From contig NW_027395283.1 of the NCBI RefSeq assembly GCF_027580225.2, forward strand, positions 7,258,501 through 7,322,500: a stretch of 64,000 nucleotides of DNA. The letters run 5' to 3'. This document shows positions 10,653 through 21,625 of the stretch, one piece after another; position 1 is the stretch's first letter, and each line of letters begins with the position of its first letter. The stretch is from Misgurnus anguillicaudatus. Lineage: Eukaryota > Chordata > Actinopteri > Cypriniformes > Cobitidae. Below the pieces are notes generated by a model. The model was not told the DNA's origin, did no database searches, and saw only the letters and a program-made list of their open reading frames with translations. The translations under genes and the position numbers were made by a program.

Positions 10653-12462
10653 CCCTCTGGGGTCTAAGGGGTTTTTAGGGCCCTGGAGAAGTTTTGACAT
10701 GCACTGACATTTGTGCTTTTTTCAGTTGCTTAAAAACATAATAATGGCAAAAGTCTTATAACACTGTGTTCAGCACAAACTGGGCTACTATATTATATGA
10801 TTAACATGTATGTACATGTTTGTATTTTTGAGAGAAAAATGTTTATGCGTGGTTTTTGAAAAAGCTAAATTTTTAAGTGACTGATATAAGTAAAAAAAAC
10901 TCATACTAAACATGTTTTCCCAAGACTTTTCAATACAGGATCTAGTAGTCTAGAGTTTTTTCTTTAAAATGATGTGAAAATCATTCTGATTACTCATTTA
11001 CATAAGACAATAATATTGATTTACAATTTCAAAGTCACTTTTTGGTTAGAAAGGCAATATGCAGAGAGGCTGGAAGCTCTTAAATAATCTGTGATTGACA
11101 GCTGAAGAACAAAACACTTGCATAATGAGCTGCATAATGCCTTTAGGCAGTAAGACGACGCCTTGTTACGTGTTTGTTTGTGAAAGCAACACAAAAGAAA
11201 TGCCTTCCCATGCCTGATCCTGCGTTAAATAAACTTACCGTGTAGAGATATACGCGAACAAACAGGGTTTTAGATGTGTTTAGATCCGTCTTAATACAAA
11301 AGTGCGTCAAATATGAGGCATTGTGTGTTTGTGTGTGCGTTTGGCCGTCAACCGCGTCTGACGGAAGCACAAAGAAAACATAAGCGCCTGGAGATAACTT
11401 GTATTTACAGGCAAGAGAGCATACTTTATATTTTTACCACAAAGTGCGTCAAATATGAGGCATCTTGTGTTTTTGTGTGCGTTTGGACCTCGATCCCGTC
11501 ACACTGACGAAGCACACACTCGCGTCTTTTTATGCGCGAGTAAACAAGTAGATGTGATGTTTGCAATGGCACCTTTTATAAGAATACCACAAAGCGCGTC
11601 AAATATGAGGCATCGTGTTTGTGTGTGCGTTTGGACATCGCGTCACTGACGAAGCACACGCACTCGCGTCTGTTTGGAGATAACTTTAGGCGCGAGTAAA
11701 CAAGTAGATGTGATGTTTACAATCGCATATCTCATAATGATACCACAAAGCGCGTCAAATATGAGGTAAGTTATTTGTGTGTGCGTTTGGACGTCGATCG
11801 CGTCTGTTTGATGAAGCACACACACTCGCGTCTGGAGATAACTTAAGTTACAGTCTGAGTAAACAAGTAGATGTCATGTCACCAACACTTGGATTAAAAC
11901 TCAACACAGCACTGCCACTGACTGAATGGCTACAGAGACGGAGTCTCCATTGACTGGGGTTGACTAATGAATATGGATGATCTCTGTTTCTCTTTCTCTT
12001 CAATGGAGCGGGGCGTGGCTCATTATAGATAATGCAGGAACACGAGAAAGACAGTACATCTCCCTCTTCTAACACAGTTAACAACGAATTACAATATTTG
12101 TTTTCGATTTCACTTACATCTTCCAAAAGCAGACATTCCAAGCATTATGTAGATATGTATCTTTTGTTGATATGACAAGTATTCCTTAAGTTACAGTTAA
12201 TTTTTCTGACGTGTTTCTGAAAGGACTTCACTGAGGGAGAGAGAACAAAACACGCATCATGTTTATTTTCTTAATTTTGCGAAAAGCACAACATTCTGTT
12301 TTTATTGGGAGTGGACAGAAAAAAACTAGACACTTTAACGTTTTAAATGATGTATAAATCATGTCTGTATGACCAAAATCAGCAGAGTTATCTAACTCTC
12401 TTTGCGGAGTGATTGAAAAATAAAGACTTTGCGGCGCCCACGCCACCGTCGACCCATGAGTG
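10653..12462 (+). mobile_element. Non-autonomous TTAA element (piggyBac-like), copy 2
   Basis: 1810 bp between TTAA sites at 10649-10652 and 12463-12466. Starts ccctctggggtctaaggg and ends ggtcgacccatgagtg. It is roughly 95 percent identical to copy 1 by eye over the first 130 bp, but inverted. It carries the same internal CG-rich tandem units and no transposase. Inserted between the zinc-binding and HUH parts of the Helitron gene. Confidence 0.85.
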
Positions 12463-12466
12463 TTAA

Positions 12467-14120
12467 GGAAACGATACCCGTCATCAAATTCCAACAATTT
12501 CTTTAAAGAGTCGTCACAGTTCAATAAATTATCATCGACTTTCTGTGACTCACAACCTCCTTTTCCTTTACGCAATGCGATCGATACATTTGAAACAACT
12601 TGTTCAATTTCAGACATGCACTGAGCAAAAAATATATATTCAACATTTTGTGCGAACCTTTGATCAGCATGCAAAATCCGGTTGTTAAAATACCTTGACA
12701 ATGTCAAACGTTTGTCTCGACTTGCATGATACGTATTACATCCCAGTGGGAATAAAACCGGAAAACATTTGGCTTCATTTCCAATATCAGAAAGCAGTTT
12801 TACAGGATTATTTCCTTCTGCTGGTGCCACATTTAATATATCATAAACATACTGATCAAGCACTTCCTGACCAATGTCAACAGGCATGAGACATGTGTCC
12901 TGGAACATGCAATGTTGCTGTCTATCATGCAAAAGCTCATCTTCACCAACATCTACACGTGCTTCTTCACTTTCACCATGTGCATCAATCTCCTTTTCTA
13001 AACCCTCATTTTCCTGTCTACAAAACTCATTTAACCAAACTTCATTAAATTCCACATCTTTATAATGCACATTTATCTGTTTTAAACATTTTAATGCTTG
13101 TCTTATGTGCATAGTGTCGACAAACTGATACTCATAATGACCTTTATAAGTTAACTTACGTTTCAATTTCACAGGCAACAAAGATCCTTCCATACTAGAA
13201 AGGGGTAACAAATTAGAGGTTTGCACAATATTTGCAGGCACACATGTTACTGGCCCATGTATTTTATTTTGGCCCCCTTTAGGTAATCCCAACATTTTCA
13301 TAAATGGTATATGTAAAGCAATCAAATGTTGTTCTAAGCTATTCAAACACGCCAATTCTGGTGGAATGGGATCAACTTTCAAATTGTTTGTTGCACATTC
13401 GGGTGGCATTTCACCTTTATTAAGCTTGTAATGGCATGTGTAACAAATCCACAGCTTGCCTCTAGGTGTATCCAGCCAGTGACATGGCATTAGACAGTTG
13501 TTTTGACATTTGTGTAAATACTCTTCAGTAATACATTTATCCAAAATAGAAGCTATAGCTTTTTTGTTATAATCGTCACGATTACAATGTAAAACCTGAT
13601 GTTGAAACAACAATCTTTGGCAAACACAACATACAAAATCTGGCCCATCTTTTACTAAATCCAAAAACCGCAGCATAACAAAATCAAATTGTTCTGTATT
13701 TGCTTTAACTTGTTGCCTTTTCAATTTTATAGCTGCTTTAATTTTTGTTTGGTACTCAGGGTTTCCATGGTACTTTCTCCTACTAAAAGCCTTTACATTC
13801 TGTCTGTGCAAATGATTTAACCTATATTTCATTTTACTCATGCCCCTTAACTTCTCTCTATGCAACACATTTTCCTTGTATTTTCTTTTACTCATGCCCA
13901 TTACCTTCTGTCTATGCAAAGCATTTTCCTTGTATTTTCTTTTACTCATGGCCATTACGTTTTCTCTATGCATCATATTTTCCTTGTATTTTCTTTTACT
14001 CATGCCCATCACCTTCTCTCTATGAAACACATTTTCCTTGTATTTTCTTTTAGTCATGTTTTTTACATTCTCTTTATATAACATATTCTTATATTTAATG
14101 TTTTTTTTTTGATGACCCAT
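12467..14120 (-). pseudogene. Helitron Rep N-terminal part: basic repeats and Cys-rich DUF6570-like region
   Basis: Open from 14120 to the TTAA junction at 12466, about 550 residues. Residues about 15-110 hold an 18-residue repeat built on KRKYKENxxHREKVMGMS. Then comes a Cys-rich part (FVCCVCQRLLF, HKCQNNCLMPCHW, LWICYTCHYKL), probably zinc-binding, and the PPELACLN...PFMKMLGLPKGGQNKIHG segment characteristic of Helitron proteins. It continues in frame with the HUH part once copy 2 of the TTAA element is removed. The last 80 residues of the visible ORF (12228-12462) are translated from that inserted element. Confidence 0.85.
13840..14075 (-). repeat. 54-bp coding tandem repeat (KRKYKE units)
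   Basis: Four to five copies of a 54-bp unit encoding an 18-residue basic repeat, with more diverged units on both sides. The coding register is kept, so it expands the basic N-terminal arm of the Helitron protein, perhaps for DNA binding or nuclear import (inference). Antisense reading gives spurious hydrophobic ORFs. Confidence 0.85.
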
Positions 14121-14249
14121 TTCCTTTTATAATATTTAGAAAAACAGTATTTGTTCTTTGAAATGCAATTATTTGAAGTCATATTTGATTTTCTTCTACA
14201 CATGTACTGTGTCTCAGTAAAATGATTTACTTTGCACAAATCAAAGCAA

Positions 14250-14720
14250 ACGTTCTCATCAACTTGTTGGACACATATTACAGGCTCAAAATGATTAGTC
14301 TCACATTGTTTAAGGTAAATTCCTTCACTTCTTACCACTGTACCCATGCAACTGTATTTGACCCATTTGCCATCATTGCATATAAAGAGATCCACTCCTA
14401 AAGCATTTGCTGTACTTTGAAATTCTATGTTTGAAGCACAAATTCCAACATATTTCATCTGTGACTTGGAAATATATTCTGCAATGCTAGCAATTTTTTT
14501 CCTAATAACCTCATATGTTCTTCACTGTGATTTTCCATATACTTCACAACAGCTAGTCTTATCTTCCGGTGACTCTTTTGAGAACCACTGATCACTTGAG
14601 CTACTGCTCTGAATAAACTATTATCATCCTTTAAAACTTCTTCCGTCTTACATACAATACCTAAAGGCCCATAAACAGTGGGTACTTGAATATTCACTCT
14701 TTCAAAATTCAAATTAAATG
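14250..14720 (-). pseudogene. Second OTU-like module (catalytic Cys replaced)
   Basis: Reads GPLGIVCKTEEVLKDDNSLF then RKIRLAVVKYMENH, and after a frameshift near 14495 GVDLFICNDGKWVKYSC and TNHFEPVI. Side by side with the first OTU module the order is the same, but the DGNC cysteine motif has become DDNS, so the nucleophile is Ser. The His motif (NHF) is kept. Such a module could bind ubiquitin but should not cleave it. It may simply be decayed. Confidence 0.6.
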
Positions 14721-14779
14721 TATTGCATAATATTTGTGTGACTTCTGTAGATAGAGGATTGTATGTAAATGTAATTTCG

Positions 14780-14945
14780 CCAGCATTTTCCACAGCTTTA
14801 ACATCAGAAACAGCTACAGCTTCAACATCTGAAAAATTTACAGCTTTATCATTAGAAACACCTACAGATTCAACATCAGAAAAATTTACAGATTCAGCAT
14901 CAGAAACACATACAGCTTCAACATTCGAAAAATCTACAATTTCAA
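14780..14945 (-). repeat. Imperfect 30-bp coding repeat (VNFSDVEAV-type linker)
   Basis: Six or so degenerate units encoding patterns such as VNFSDVESVGVS. It forms a low-complexity linker between the two OTU modules. Confidence 0.65.
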
Positions 14946-15179
14946 CATAAGAATCACAAACTACATCAACAACACAATCTGAAATAGTTCCCATTGCACA
15001 ACATGTGTCATTTGTCATTGTATTCAATACATTATGATGTGTTTGTTCAGTCCCAAACTGCATTTGCACTTCAATAAACTCTTTTTTGTTCTCCAAAGCC
15101 TGAACATTATTTTGATTCTTAATGCGTGATCTAATATTGTATCCTTCATAAGAAGATGTACTGGTTTTGCAGTAGCCAT

Positions 15180-15686
15180 AACAATTTGGTAATTCAGGTT
15201 CATTAACACAAACTACAGTCTCATAATGGTTTCCATGGCGATTTTCTAAGTAAATGCCGCGTTTTGACAAAACATAACCATTGCAACTATATTTTAACCA
15301 ACGACCATCATAAAATGTGAATACATCAATTCCTAAATAATCCGCTGTTGCTTGTATTTCAACTTCCGTAGCCCAGCTATTAACATATCACATTCTGGAT
15401 TTTTTATATACTCTGACACTGAAGAATACTCTCTTCTCAAAATGTTTTGATATTTTTCAAAATTCTCTTCCAGGTGTTGCACAACAGCAAGTCTTATTTT
15501 TCTATTAAACTTTTGTGTACCACTCACAGCTTGAGAAATGGCTCGAAAATAGCAGTTCCCATCAGCTTCTATACTGTCATTTTTGCATGGAACTCCTAAA
15601 AAGCCAGTACGTGTTAAAACTGGAACATCTGGTTTAATAAAATCCACCTTTAAATGTTTGCACAAAGTTTGACAAACAGATTGCAA
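15180..15686 (-). pseudogene. First OTU-like cysteine protease module
   Basis: Begins near MQSVCQTLCKHLKVDF and contains EADGNCYFRAISQAVSG, the OTU Cys box (Asp-Gly-Asn-Cys), then RKIRLAVVQHLEEN. A frameshift near 15375 passes to a frame with GIDVFTFYDGRWLKYSC and RHGNHYETVV, which holds the catalytic His. OTU proteases remove ubiquitin from substrates. OTU domains are known in fish and other animal Helentron/Helitron2 elements, so this one is expected. The triad Cys and His are present, but the frame is broken. Confidence 0.75.
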
Positions 15687-15689
15687 ATA

Positions 15690-16088
15690 GGACTAAACAT
15701 CATGTTTTCATTTATTACATCGCTAACAAATTCAACATCTGAATTATTTTCAGTATCATCATATCTTTTGACTTTTCTGGAAGTACAATAAGTTACTGAA
15801 ATCTTACGTTTAGTTCTTCCATCATGAACTGGAACCTGTTTTTCAAAATCTAAGTCAATTTCATTTTTTTCCCAGAGTCTTTAGAATTCTTTGTCAGCTG
15901 TAAACACTTTGAAAGTCTGGCTTTTCTGATTTTTGTGCAATTTGCTGTGAAACACATCTAGTTTCCAAGACTAAGTCATTACTTGCACAAGTCAGAGTTT
16001 TTTTCCCACAAGACTTACTCACATCTTGAATTTGCAATAAATTTTTTGAAGGACCACAGCCAAAGTCATCAGTTTGTCTACATGTCAC
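15690..16088 (-). pseudogene. Helitron accessory linker region
   Basis: Minus-strand reading between the C76-like module and the first OTU module. It is interrupted by stops but includes TKRKISVTYCTSRKVKRYDD (basic, possible nuclear-localisation signal) and a Cys-containing stretch at 15894-16088. No domain recognised. It joins to the reading at 17528 once the hAT element is removed. Confidence 0.5.
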
Positions 16089-17519
16089 TAGGGCTGGAAC
16101 GACGCGTCGACGTAGTCGATTACGTAATTACGTCGATTTGCCGGAAATGCGTCGATGTGTCGCATTGTTTACGTTTTCAAATGAAGGCGGCTTCAGCTCC
16201 GACCGGATAATACAAGTGTTATACCAAACAGCCAGAACGTGATCAAAAGTGTGGGAATACTTTAAGCAGAGACCAAATAAAACACATACTGTGTAAAACT
16301 GAAATGGCATACCACAGCAGCGCAACATCTGTGCATGATCATCTTAAAAGAAAACAACCTGGGGCTCTCCGACCTCAAAATGACGCGACGGCAGCGTAAG
16401 TATTTGAATTTTTACAGTAAGTTTTTATACAACAATAGAATCAATGCAGGTATATATTGTGCTTAATACAGCTGTGTTTACATCTTAGTTTAATACGAGC
16501 TGCGAGACGCCTGACAGACACGACATTGCATCGCGTCTGGGCAGTATGTTGAAACAGTAAATAAAGAGCGGGACATGTTTAACTTTTTATATTAAGAAGT
16601 TATGAAATAATAAGTTACTGTTACACTGAGATAGGCATGTGCCCGCGTGCACTGAAAGCCAGCTGGCAGCGCGGAGTTCCCATAGCTTATACTATAAAAG
16701 CTCGTCTCGTTAGGTATTCCTGACATGCGTTTATTTAAAGTAACAGTAGCGTAAACGCCGTTTATAAAATATTAAAAGATCATACTAACTAAATTTGTAT
16801 TTACCCGAGACTTAAGAAAAGTTAAATGTTAAAGTTGATGCTAAATGAGAATGCAGTAACGTTACTACTGATAGTAATAATATTAACAGTAATAATATAA
16901 TGGTTACATTTTATAATAAGGGTTCATGAATCACAATGAACTTATTTTTACTTAAGTCTGAACTAATGCTGAGTAAATGCATGTACTAATCATAAACTAA
17001 TGAAGAGTCATCATTAAGTACAACATGACATGTTTTTTAGTTAATGTATTAATAAACAATGATTTCATGTGAGTCATTTTGTAGTTAATGATGACTCTAC
17101 ATTAGTTTATGATTAGCACTAGGGCTGGAACAATAAAGAGCGGGACATGTTTTTATATTAATAAGGAGTTATTATTCAGCTATTAACATATCACATTCTG
17201 GATTTTTTGATTTATTTTTATTTTACTTCTTTAATATTAATATATTTTATTTGTTTAAGCTGAATAATGCCCCTTTTGCACTGTTTATGTTAGGCTGAAT
17301 TAATGTTGGACTTGTTTTTATGTGATTTGTTATATTTTCCTTGGCACTGGCACTGTTTGTGTATTTGTTTAATTGAGAAAATGCTTCAATAAAATGTTGG
17401 CATTAATAGCAGATGTTACATTTATTATTTGTAAAAAAAAATCTTTAGACTATTCGATTAATCGAAAAAATAATCGATAGATTAATCGGTTGAAAAAATA
17501 GTCGAAATTTGCAGCTCTA
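16089..17519 (+). mobile_element. Non-autonomous hAT element with 8-bp duplication
   Basis: 1431 bp flanked by catgtcac at 16081-16088 and 17520-17527. Ends read tagggctggaacgac and, inverted, tagagctgcaaatttcgac. The 8-bp target duplication and TAGRGCTG ends are diagnostic of hAT. No transposase is left. Its interior includes a patchwork at 17117-17207 described in the findings. Inserted in the Helitron accessory region. Strand is arbitrary. Confidence 0.9.
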
Positions 17520-17527
17520 CATGTCAC

Positions 17528-18157
17528 AGCTAAAATTATTGGCAGTTGTTGAGGCTTTACAGTTGTAACACCAGCTATCTCAAAAGGTTTTTTTATTTTC
17601 ACTGATCCCTCTTGCTAAATGGCAAATGTGATTAAACAAATCTTTAAGACAATGAAAATATACAACAACACTCCTACCATTTCCATCAACCATGCCAACA
17701 GCACTTCGTGCATGAGAGTCAATCAGTGCATACTGTCCATTTTGAGAAATAATTGCACATGTATTGCCACACAATGTCAGAAGACGTGTTGTACTGTGCA
17801 AAAATTTTTTCAAGTCCAGCTGAAAGAGTGGTGTAAGCACTGGTCTGTCTTTGCAGAAATGTTAGTAATGCTATACCACTTTGCATTTAAAGATTTCTTT
17901 AGATTCAAAATATGAACCATCAGATCATTAAGGCTTGTGTTGAAAACAGCCACAGATCTTCCCATTTTAGATACCAAACCAAACATATCATGTGTGGCAC
18001 AATCAACCACCACAAAATAATCATTGTGATGAATAATGACACAAATTGCAGTGTTAAAGTATAGCAAGCACATTCCATCCCTTAACAAATATTCTTGCTA
18101 CTTTTCGTACATTACAGTCTCCTCTCCAAAATCTCTGAACTGTGGCTGCCCAATTTC
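17528..18157 (-). pseudogene. Helitron C76-like protease module, C-terminal part (two DxH-type repeats)
   Basis: Minus strand, with a stop near 18100 and a frameshift near 17830. The first unit reads YFVVVDCATHDMFGLV then GRSVAVFNTSLNDLMVHI. The second reads YALIDSHARSAVGMVDGNGR then SVVVYFHCLKDLFNHI. The second matches the Asp-Ser-His...Gly...Gly-Arg pattern at the end of the herpesvirus large-tegument N-terminal deubiquitinase domain (peptidase C76), where Asp and His belong to the active site. The first unit is a diverged duplicate with His displaced. Joins in frame to 20172 once the Penelope element is removed. Confidence 0.6.
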
Positions 18158-18179
18158 TACATTCCACTTCCTGGATTTT

Positions 18180-19052
18180 TTTATTAAACCGTTTGTACAG
18201 GATTTACCCACTTACATTAGGGATTCTACGGATTTTGTGAACAAAATTTCTGAAATCTGCGATCTACCTGATAACGCCCTATTATTGACTCTGGACATTA
18301 CAAGTTTATATACTAACATCTCACATGAGAGGGGTCTTGATGCCCTAAGATATTATCTTTCTAGACGTGGGGAAACTACACCGCCTACGGATTTTTTGAT
18401 CGAGATGGCCTCATATGTGCTGAAATACAATTATTTCAATTTTGACAAAGACTTCTATCTCCAGATAAGTGGTACGGCAATGGGCTCGATTTTTGCCCCG
18501 AATTATGCCAATCTGTATATTGGTTTTTTTGAGAAATGTTATGTCTTTAATTCTGTAACCAATCCTTTCTATTCTCGTATCATTAAATGGTACAGGTATA
18601 TTGATGACATATTTTGTATTTTTGTGGGAGAAAAAGATGAGGTTTGTGATTTTGTGTCTATTTTGAATGGTTTTGTTGACAGTTTGGAATTCACTCTAGA
18701 GGTTGATGATGAAAAAGTCCATTTTCTAGATATGTGGATCCAAAAGAATGATGGACATTTGAGCACTACTTTATACACTAAAGATACCGATCGGAACATG
18801 CTGTTATTAGCGACTAGCTTTCATCCTACCCCTCTCAAAAAAGGCCTACCTAAGAGTCAATTTTTCAGATTGAGAAGAATCTGTCATTCAGACACAGAAT
18901 TTATTGAAAAATCGACAATTATGAGGAAGAGATTCTTAGAAAGAGGGTATCCAGTTGAATGGATCGAGGAGGCTTTTAATATTACATTAAATAAGACACG
19001 TGCTGAATTATTAAAAAAGGGAACAAAAAAAGTAAAGAAACATTCTTTTTAA
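18180..19052 (+). pseudogene. Penelope reverse transcriptase (N-terminally truncated)
   Basis: Open for about 290 residues. Motifs: LLLTLDITSLYTNIS (motif A with catalytic Asp), the GTAMGSIFAPNYANLYIG segment characteristic of Penelope RT (motif B), WYRYIDDIFCIF (motif C, YIDD) and VHFLDMWIQ. It copies RNA into DNA at the target. Residues that an ORF finder would place before 18174 come from antisense Helitron sequence and are not part of it. The N-terminal RT part is missing by truncation, and the stop at 19050-19052 is a likely frameshift before the endonuclease. Confidence 0.9.
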
Positions 19053-19085
19053 TTCATTACGACCTACTCTTCTAATTCTTTTGCC

Positions 19086-19649
19086 ATGAGATCTATTTTC
19101 AAAAAATATTGGCATTTGTTATCTTCAGATCCTGAACTCAGTACGGTTTTTCAACATCCTCCACTGATTGTATATAAACGGGCGAAGAATTTAAAAGATC
19201 TATTAGTTCATGCACGATTTCAAGGTGATACTCCCATTCCGTCACAAAGATTATTGAGTCCTTTACCAAGTGGCAATTATCGGTGGGGTAATTGCGCTCA
19301 ATGTAACAACACCACAAAAACATCATTCTTTTGTCATCCCAGAACGGGAAAAAAAATCATGATTAAGTCTGTGATTACCTGTGTCTCTACACATGTTGTA
19401 TATTTGATTCGTTGTCCTTGCGGACTGGGGTATGTTGGCAAAACTTCACGTCAACTAAAGCAAAGAATCAGTGAACATAAAAGCACCATCAGGAGAAAAG
19501 ATTTAAATTATCCAGTCGCGGCACACTTTCTATCTCATAATCATGATGTGTCAACCTTACGGTTTTGTGGGATAGAGGTAGTCAGAATGCCACCTAGAGG
19601 CGGAAACATTGAATTGCTCTTACAGAGACGAGAACTCTTTGCACTTTAA
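19086..19649 (+). pseudogene. Penelope GIY-YIG endonuclease domain
   Basis: 187 residues. The N-terminal part is a linker with a GNCAQC Cys pair. The nuclease core is VVYLIRCPCGLGYVGKTSR (GIY-YIG equivalent: VYL...YVG with the following Lys-Thr), the catalytic Arg in LKQRISEH, and a C-terminal helix with Glu (NIELLLQRRE). In an intact element it is fused to the RT and nicks the target. Here it is separated by a frameshift at about 19050. Confidence 0.88.
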
Positions 19650-20156
19650 ACACGTTATCTCCTTTCGGGATGAATGATGAGGCAATTTATAATGTAATGT
19701 TATAATCTTAAATGTATGAGGAAACATTATTTATTATGATGGTGACTGTATGAAGATGTATTCTACCATTCATTGACCTTTATTGTGAGGATGTGTTCTA
19801 CTATCTATTGTGATATGACGAGTTTATGAGATTATATTCTATTATTCATTGTAATATGATGAGTTTATTAGTTCTACCATTTATTGTAATGTGATGAGTT
19901 TATGATGATGTATTTTTCCATTCACTGTGATTGGTTGTGATGAGCTTATGATGATTTTTTATTGCTCATTGTGATTGGTTTGGTTTTGACCTTGACAATG
20001 TGATTGGTCAAGATAATCTTTTTAAATACACGGAAGTGACAAATGCCTGTAATAGATGTTTTGATGCCTGAAGAAGATCGAAAGATCGAAACGTTGCAAT
20101 AAATCTTTTCAATTTTTTGCAAGTGGATAGTGTGCGGGACCTCTCTTTTTTATCTG

Positions 20157-20519
20157 TACATTCCACTTCCTGTCAAAAACATTGTTCTCTTTAACCAACT
20201 TACACAACTCTTTGGGTCTATGGTTTATATTTTGCTTTGCCTTATGTATATATGTAGCTAACTTGCTTCCTTCTGCACAAATATCATCAACATCTTTACT
20301 TTCCCATGTGCACACAGGAGCAATTACATGTTTAATTGCAGCCACAACACAGCATGCCATCAATGCATTCACATCACATCTCCGTGGTGCAGCTCGGACA
20401 TCAGTCCCAGCAACAACAGATTGCTGCACTTTTTCTGAGCAAATACATACATTATTATGTTTCTTACTTTTGACGGGTCTAGGTGTGCGGCGCATAGAAA
20501 ACCCCTTCTTTCTCGGCAT
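20157..20519 (-). pseudogene. Helitron C76-like protease module, N-terminal part (catalytic Cys)
   Basis: Starts at ATG 20519, directly after an acceptor-like cttttgttgtag. Residues 1-30 are basic (KGFSMRRTPRPVKSKK). Then RRCDVNALMACCVVAA places a Cys near residue 48 in the position of the tegument-protease nucleophile, followed by WESKDVDDICAEGSKLATYI, the pattern of a Trp, a buried Asp and a Gly before a Tyr helix seen in that family. It ends at the Penelope target (DRKWN). The family name is my recognition from motif order, not a search result; OTU- or C58-like alternatives fit less well. Confidence 0.6.
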
Positions 20520-21149
20520 CTACAACAAAAGAAAAAATATATGAGTTGTTTATATCCAGCTAAATATTTTCCAAAACATTAAGAAATAAGCAATGCATTT
20601 AAGTAAAAAAGCATATTAACATAAGAGAAAAAAAATACCTTAACCTTAATGTAAATGTGGTCAAAAACAAAAAGTTTGTAAAGAAAAAACTTAGTCATCT
20701 TTATTGCTACACACTTATTTTAAAATACAGTAAATTCTTAATATGCAATTATAAATTAAATAATTCTTGCTTATGCCCTCCTCAACTAATCTCTCTTAAA
20801 CAATCTGTTTACGATATGGTAAAAATAAAAAACAATTAGAAAGTGCCATATTTGATCCCAGTTTTCTTGTAAACTCACAATTAAGAATCTGATAAAATTA
20901 TTTTTTTTTCTTAAACTGAAAAGATATTAATACTGTATTATCTTGCAAGACCTCTGTGTTACTCTTTTAATTGCTACACAGGGGCAAACATACTGGTATT
21001 ATAATGACTTAAATGTGAGCCTGCCAATGGCATCCAGGGTAAAAATGTAATTATATGATTAGGAGCACCATGACAGTTTCAAGCTCAAATGTATTTCATT
21101 CTTTGACATTTGCATAATTTGCAATATAATTAACAATATTATCACATAC

Positions 21150-21625
21150 ATTTCAACCAAGCCCCGTCACCTTCTTGTTAAAATTCTCAAAAAGCGTTGT
21201 TTGGCTCCTTCGATGTTTTAATCTATTGAAAACAAACACAAAATATGTTTTTTAATAGCTTACTTGTTCAGACACAAAAAAATGGAAAAAGCATAATAAT
21301 AACATACTTTTTTAAAATTTCTAAAATAAATTACATATAAATAAACATTAAATTTTTATATCACATACCTTGCTTTGAAACAAGCCACAGGGCGCCTTCG
21401 TGTTTAACGCCTTCGTGTTACAATCCTAAAAAAGCCTTGTTTAGTGACTAGCTCCTTCGATTTTTTTTTGATCTATTGAAAACAAACACAAAATAAATTA
21501 TTTTGATTGCTTACTTGTTCACAACCCAAACAAAATGGAAAAAGCATAATAATGAAATAATTCCTTTACATTTCTCAGATAAACTGTCACTTATAAAATA
21601 AAAATTAATTTTTTAATACAGCCCT
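21150..21625. repeat. Tandem duplication of about 230 bp
   Basis: 21150-21395 and 21405-21625 share blocks such as atctattgaaaacaaacaca, aatggaaaaagcataataat and cttcgtgtt. They are two diverged tandem copies. Confidence 0.7.

Larger units (their letters stand above)
18174..20156 (+). mobile_element. 5'-truncated Penelope-like retroelement (Neptune/Poseidon type)
   Basis: Encodes a Penelope reverse transcriptase and GIY-YIG endonuclease, and is flanked by a 16-bp duplication tacattccacttcctg (18158-18173 and 20157-20172). The Helitron reading DRKWNVEIGQ resumes exactly across that point, proving insertion. The left end starts inside the coding region, so the 5' part is missing. The 3' region has the gaagatcgaaagatcgaaacg motif common at Penelope 3' ends. 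A shift near 19050 separates the two domains. Confidence 0.9.
5438..20519 (-). mobile_element. Large Helitron (OTU-bearing, Helentron/Helitron2-like), split by four later insertions
   Basis: Minus-strand rolling-circle transposon. From its 5' side it reads: C76-like protease module (20519 to about 17530), linker (16088-15690), OTU module 1, repeat linker, OTU module 2, basic repeat region and zinc-binding/DUF6570-like region (14120-12467), HUH Rep (10652-8679) and PIF1-type helicase (6871-5438). Inserted later are the Penelope element 18174-20156, the hAT element 16089-17519 and the TTAA elements 10653-12462 and 6872-8674. Removing the two TTAA elements with one TTAA restores one continuous frame (DGYRFLKHIRG and RQWCLNKIVG across the joins). 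The transposon ends were not found. A leader exon may extend it to about 24177. Several frameshifts suggest it is inactive. Confidence 0.85.

Noticed and set aside
12228..12462. C-terminal 80 residues of the minus ORF 12228-14120 as Helitron protein
   Set aside because: They are translated from the inserted TTAA element; the native frame continues at 10652.
13840..14081. Plus-strand hydrophobic repeat ORFs
   Set aside because: Antisense of the KRKYKE coding repeat of the Helitron protein.
18036..18173. Apparent N-terminus of the Penelope RT ORF
   Set aside because: Lies left of the 16-bp duplication and is antisense Helitron sequence; the RT part is truncated and begins at 18174.
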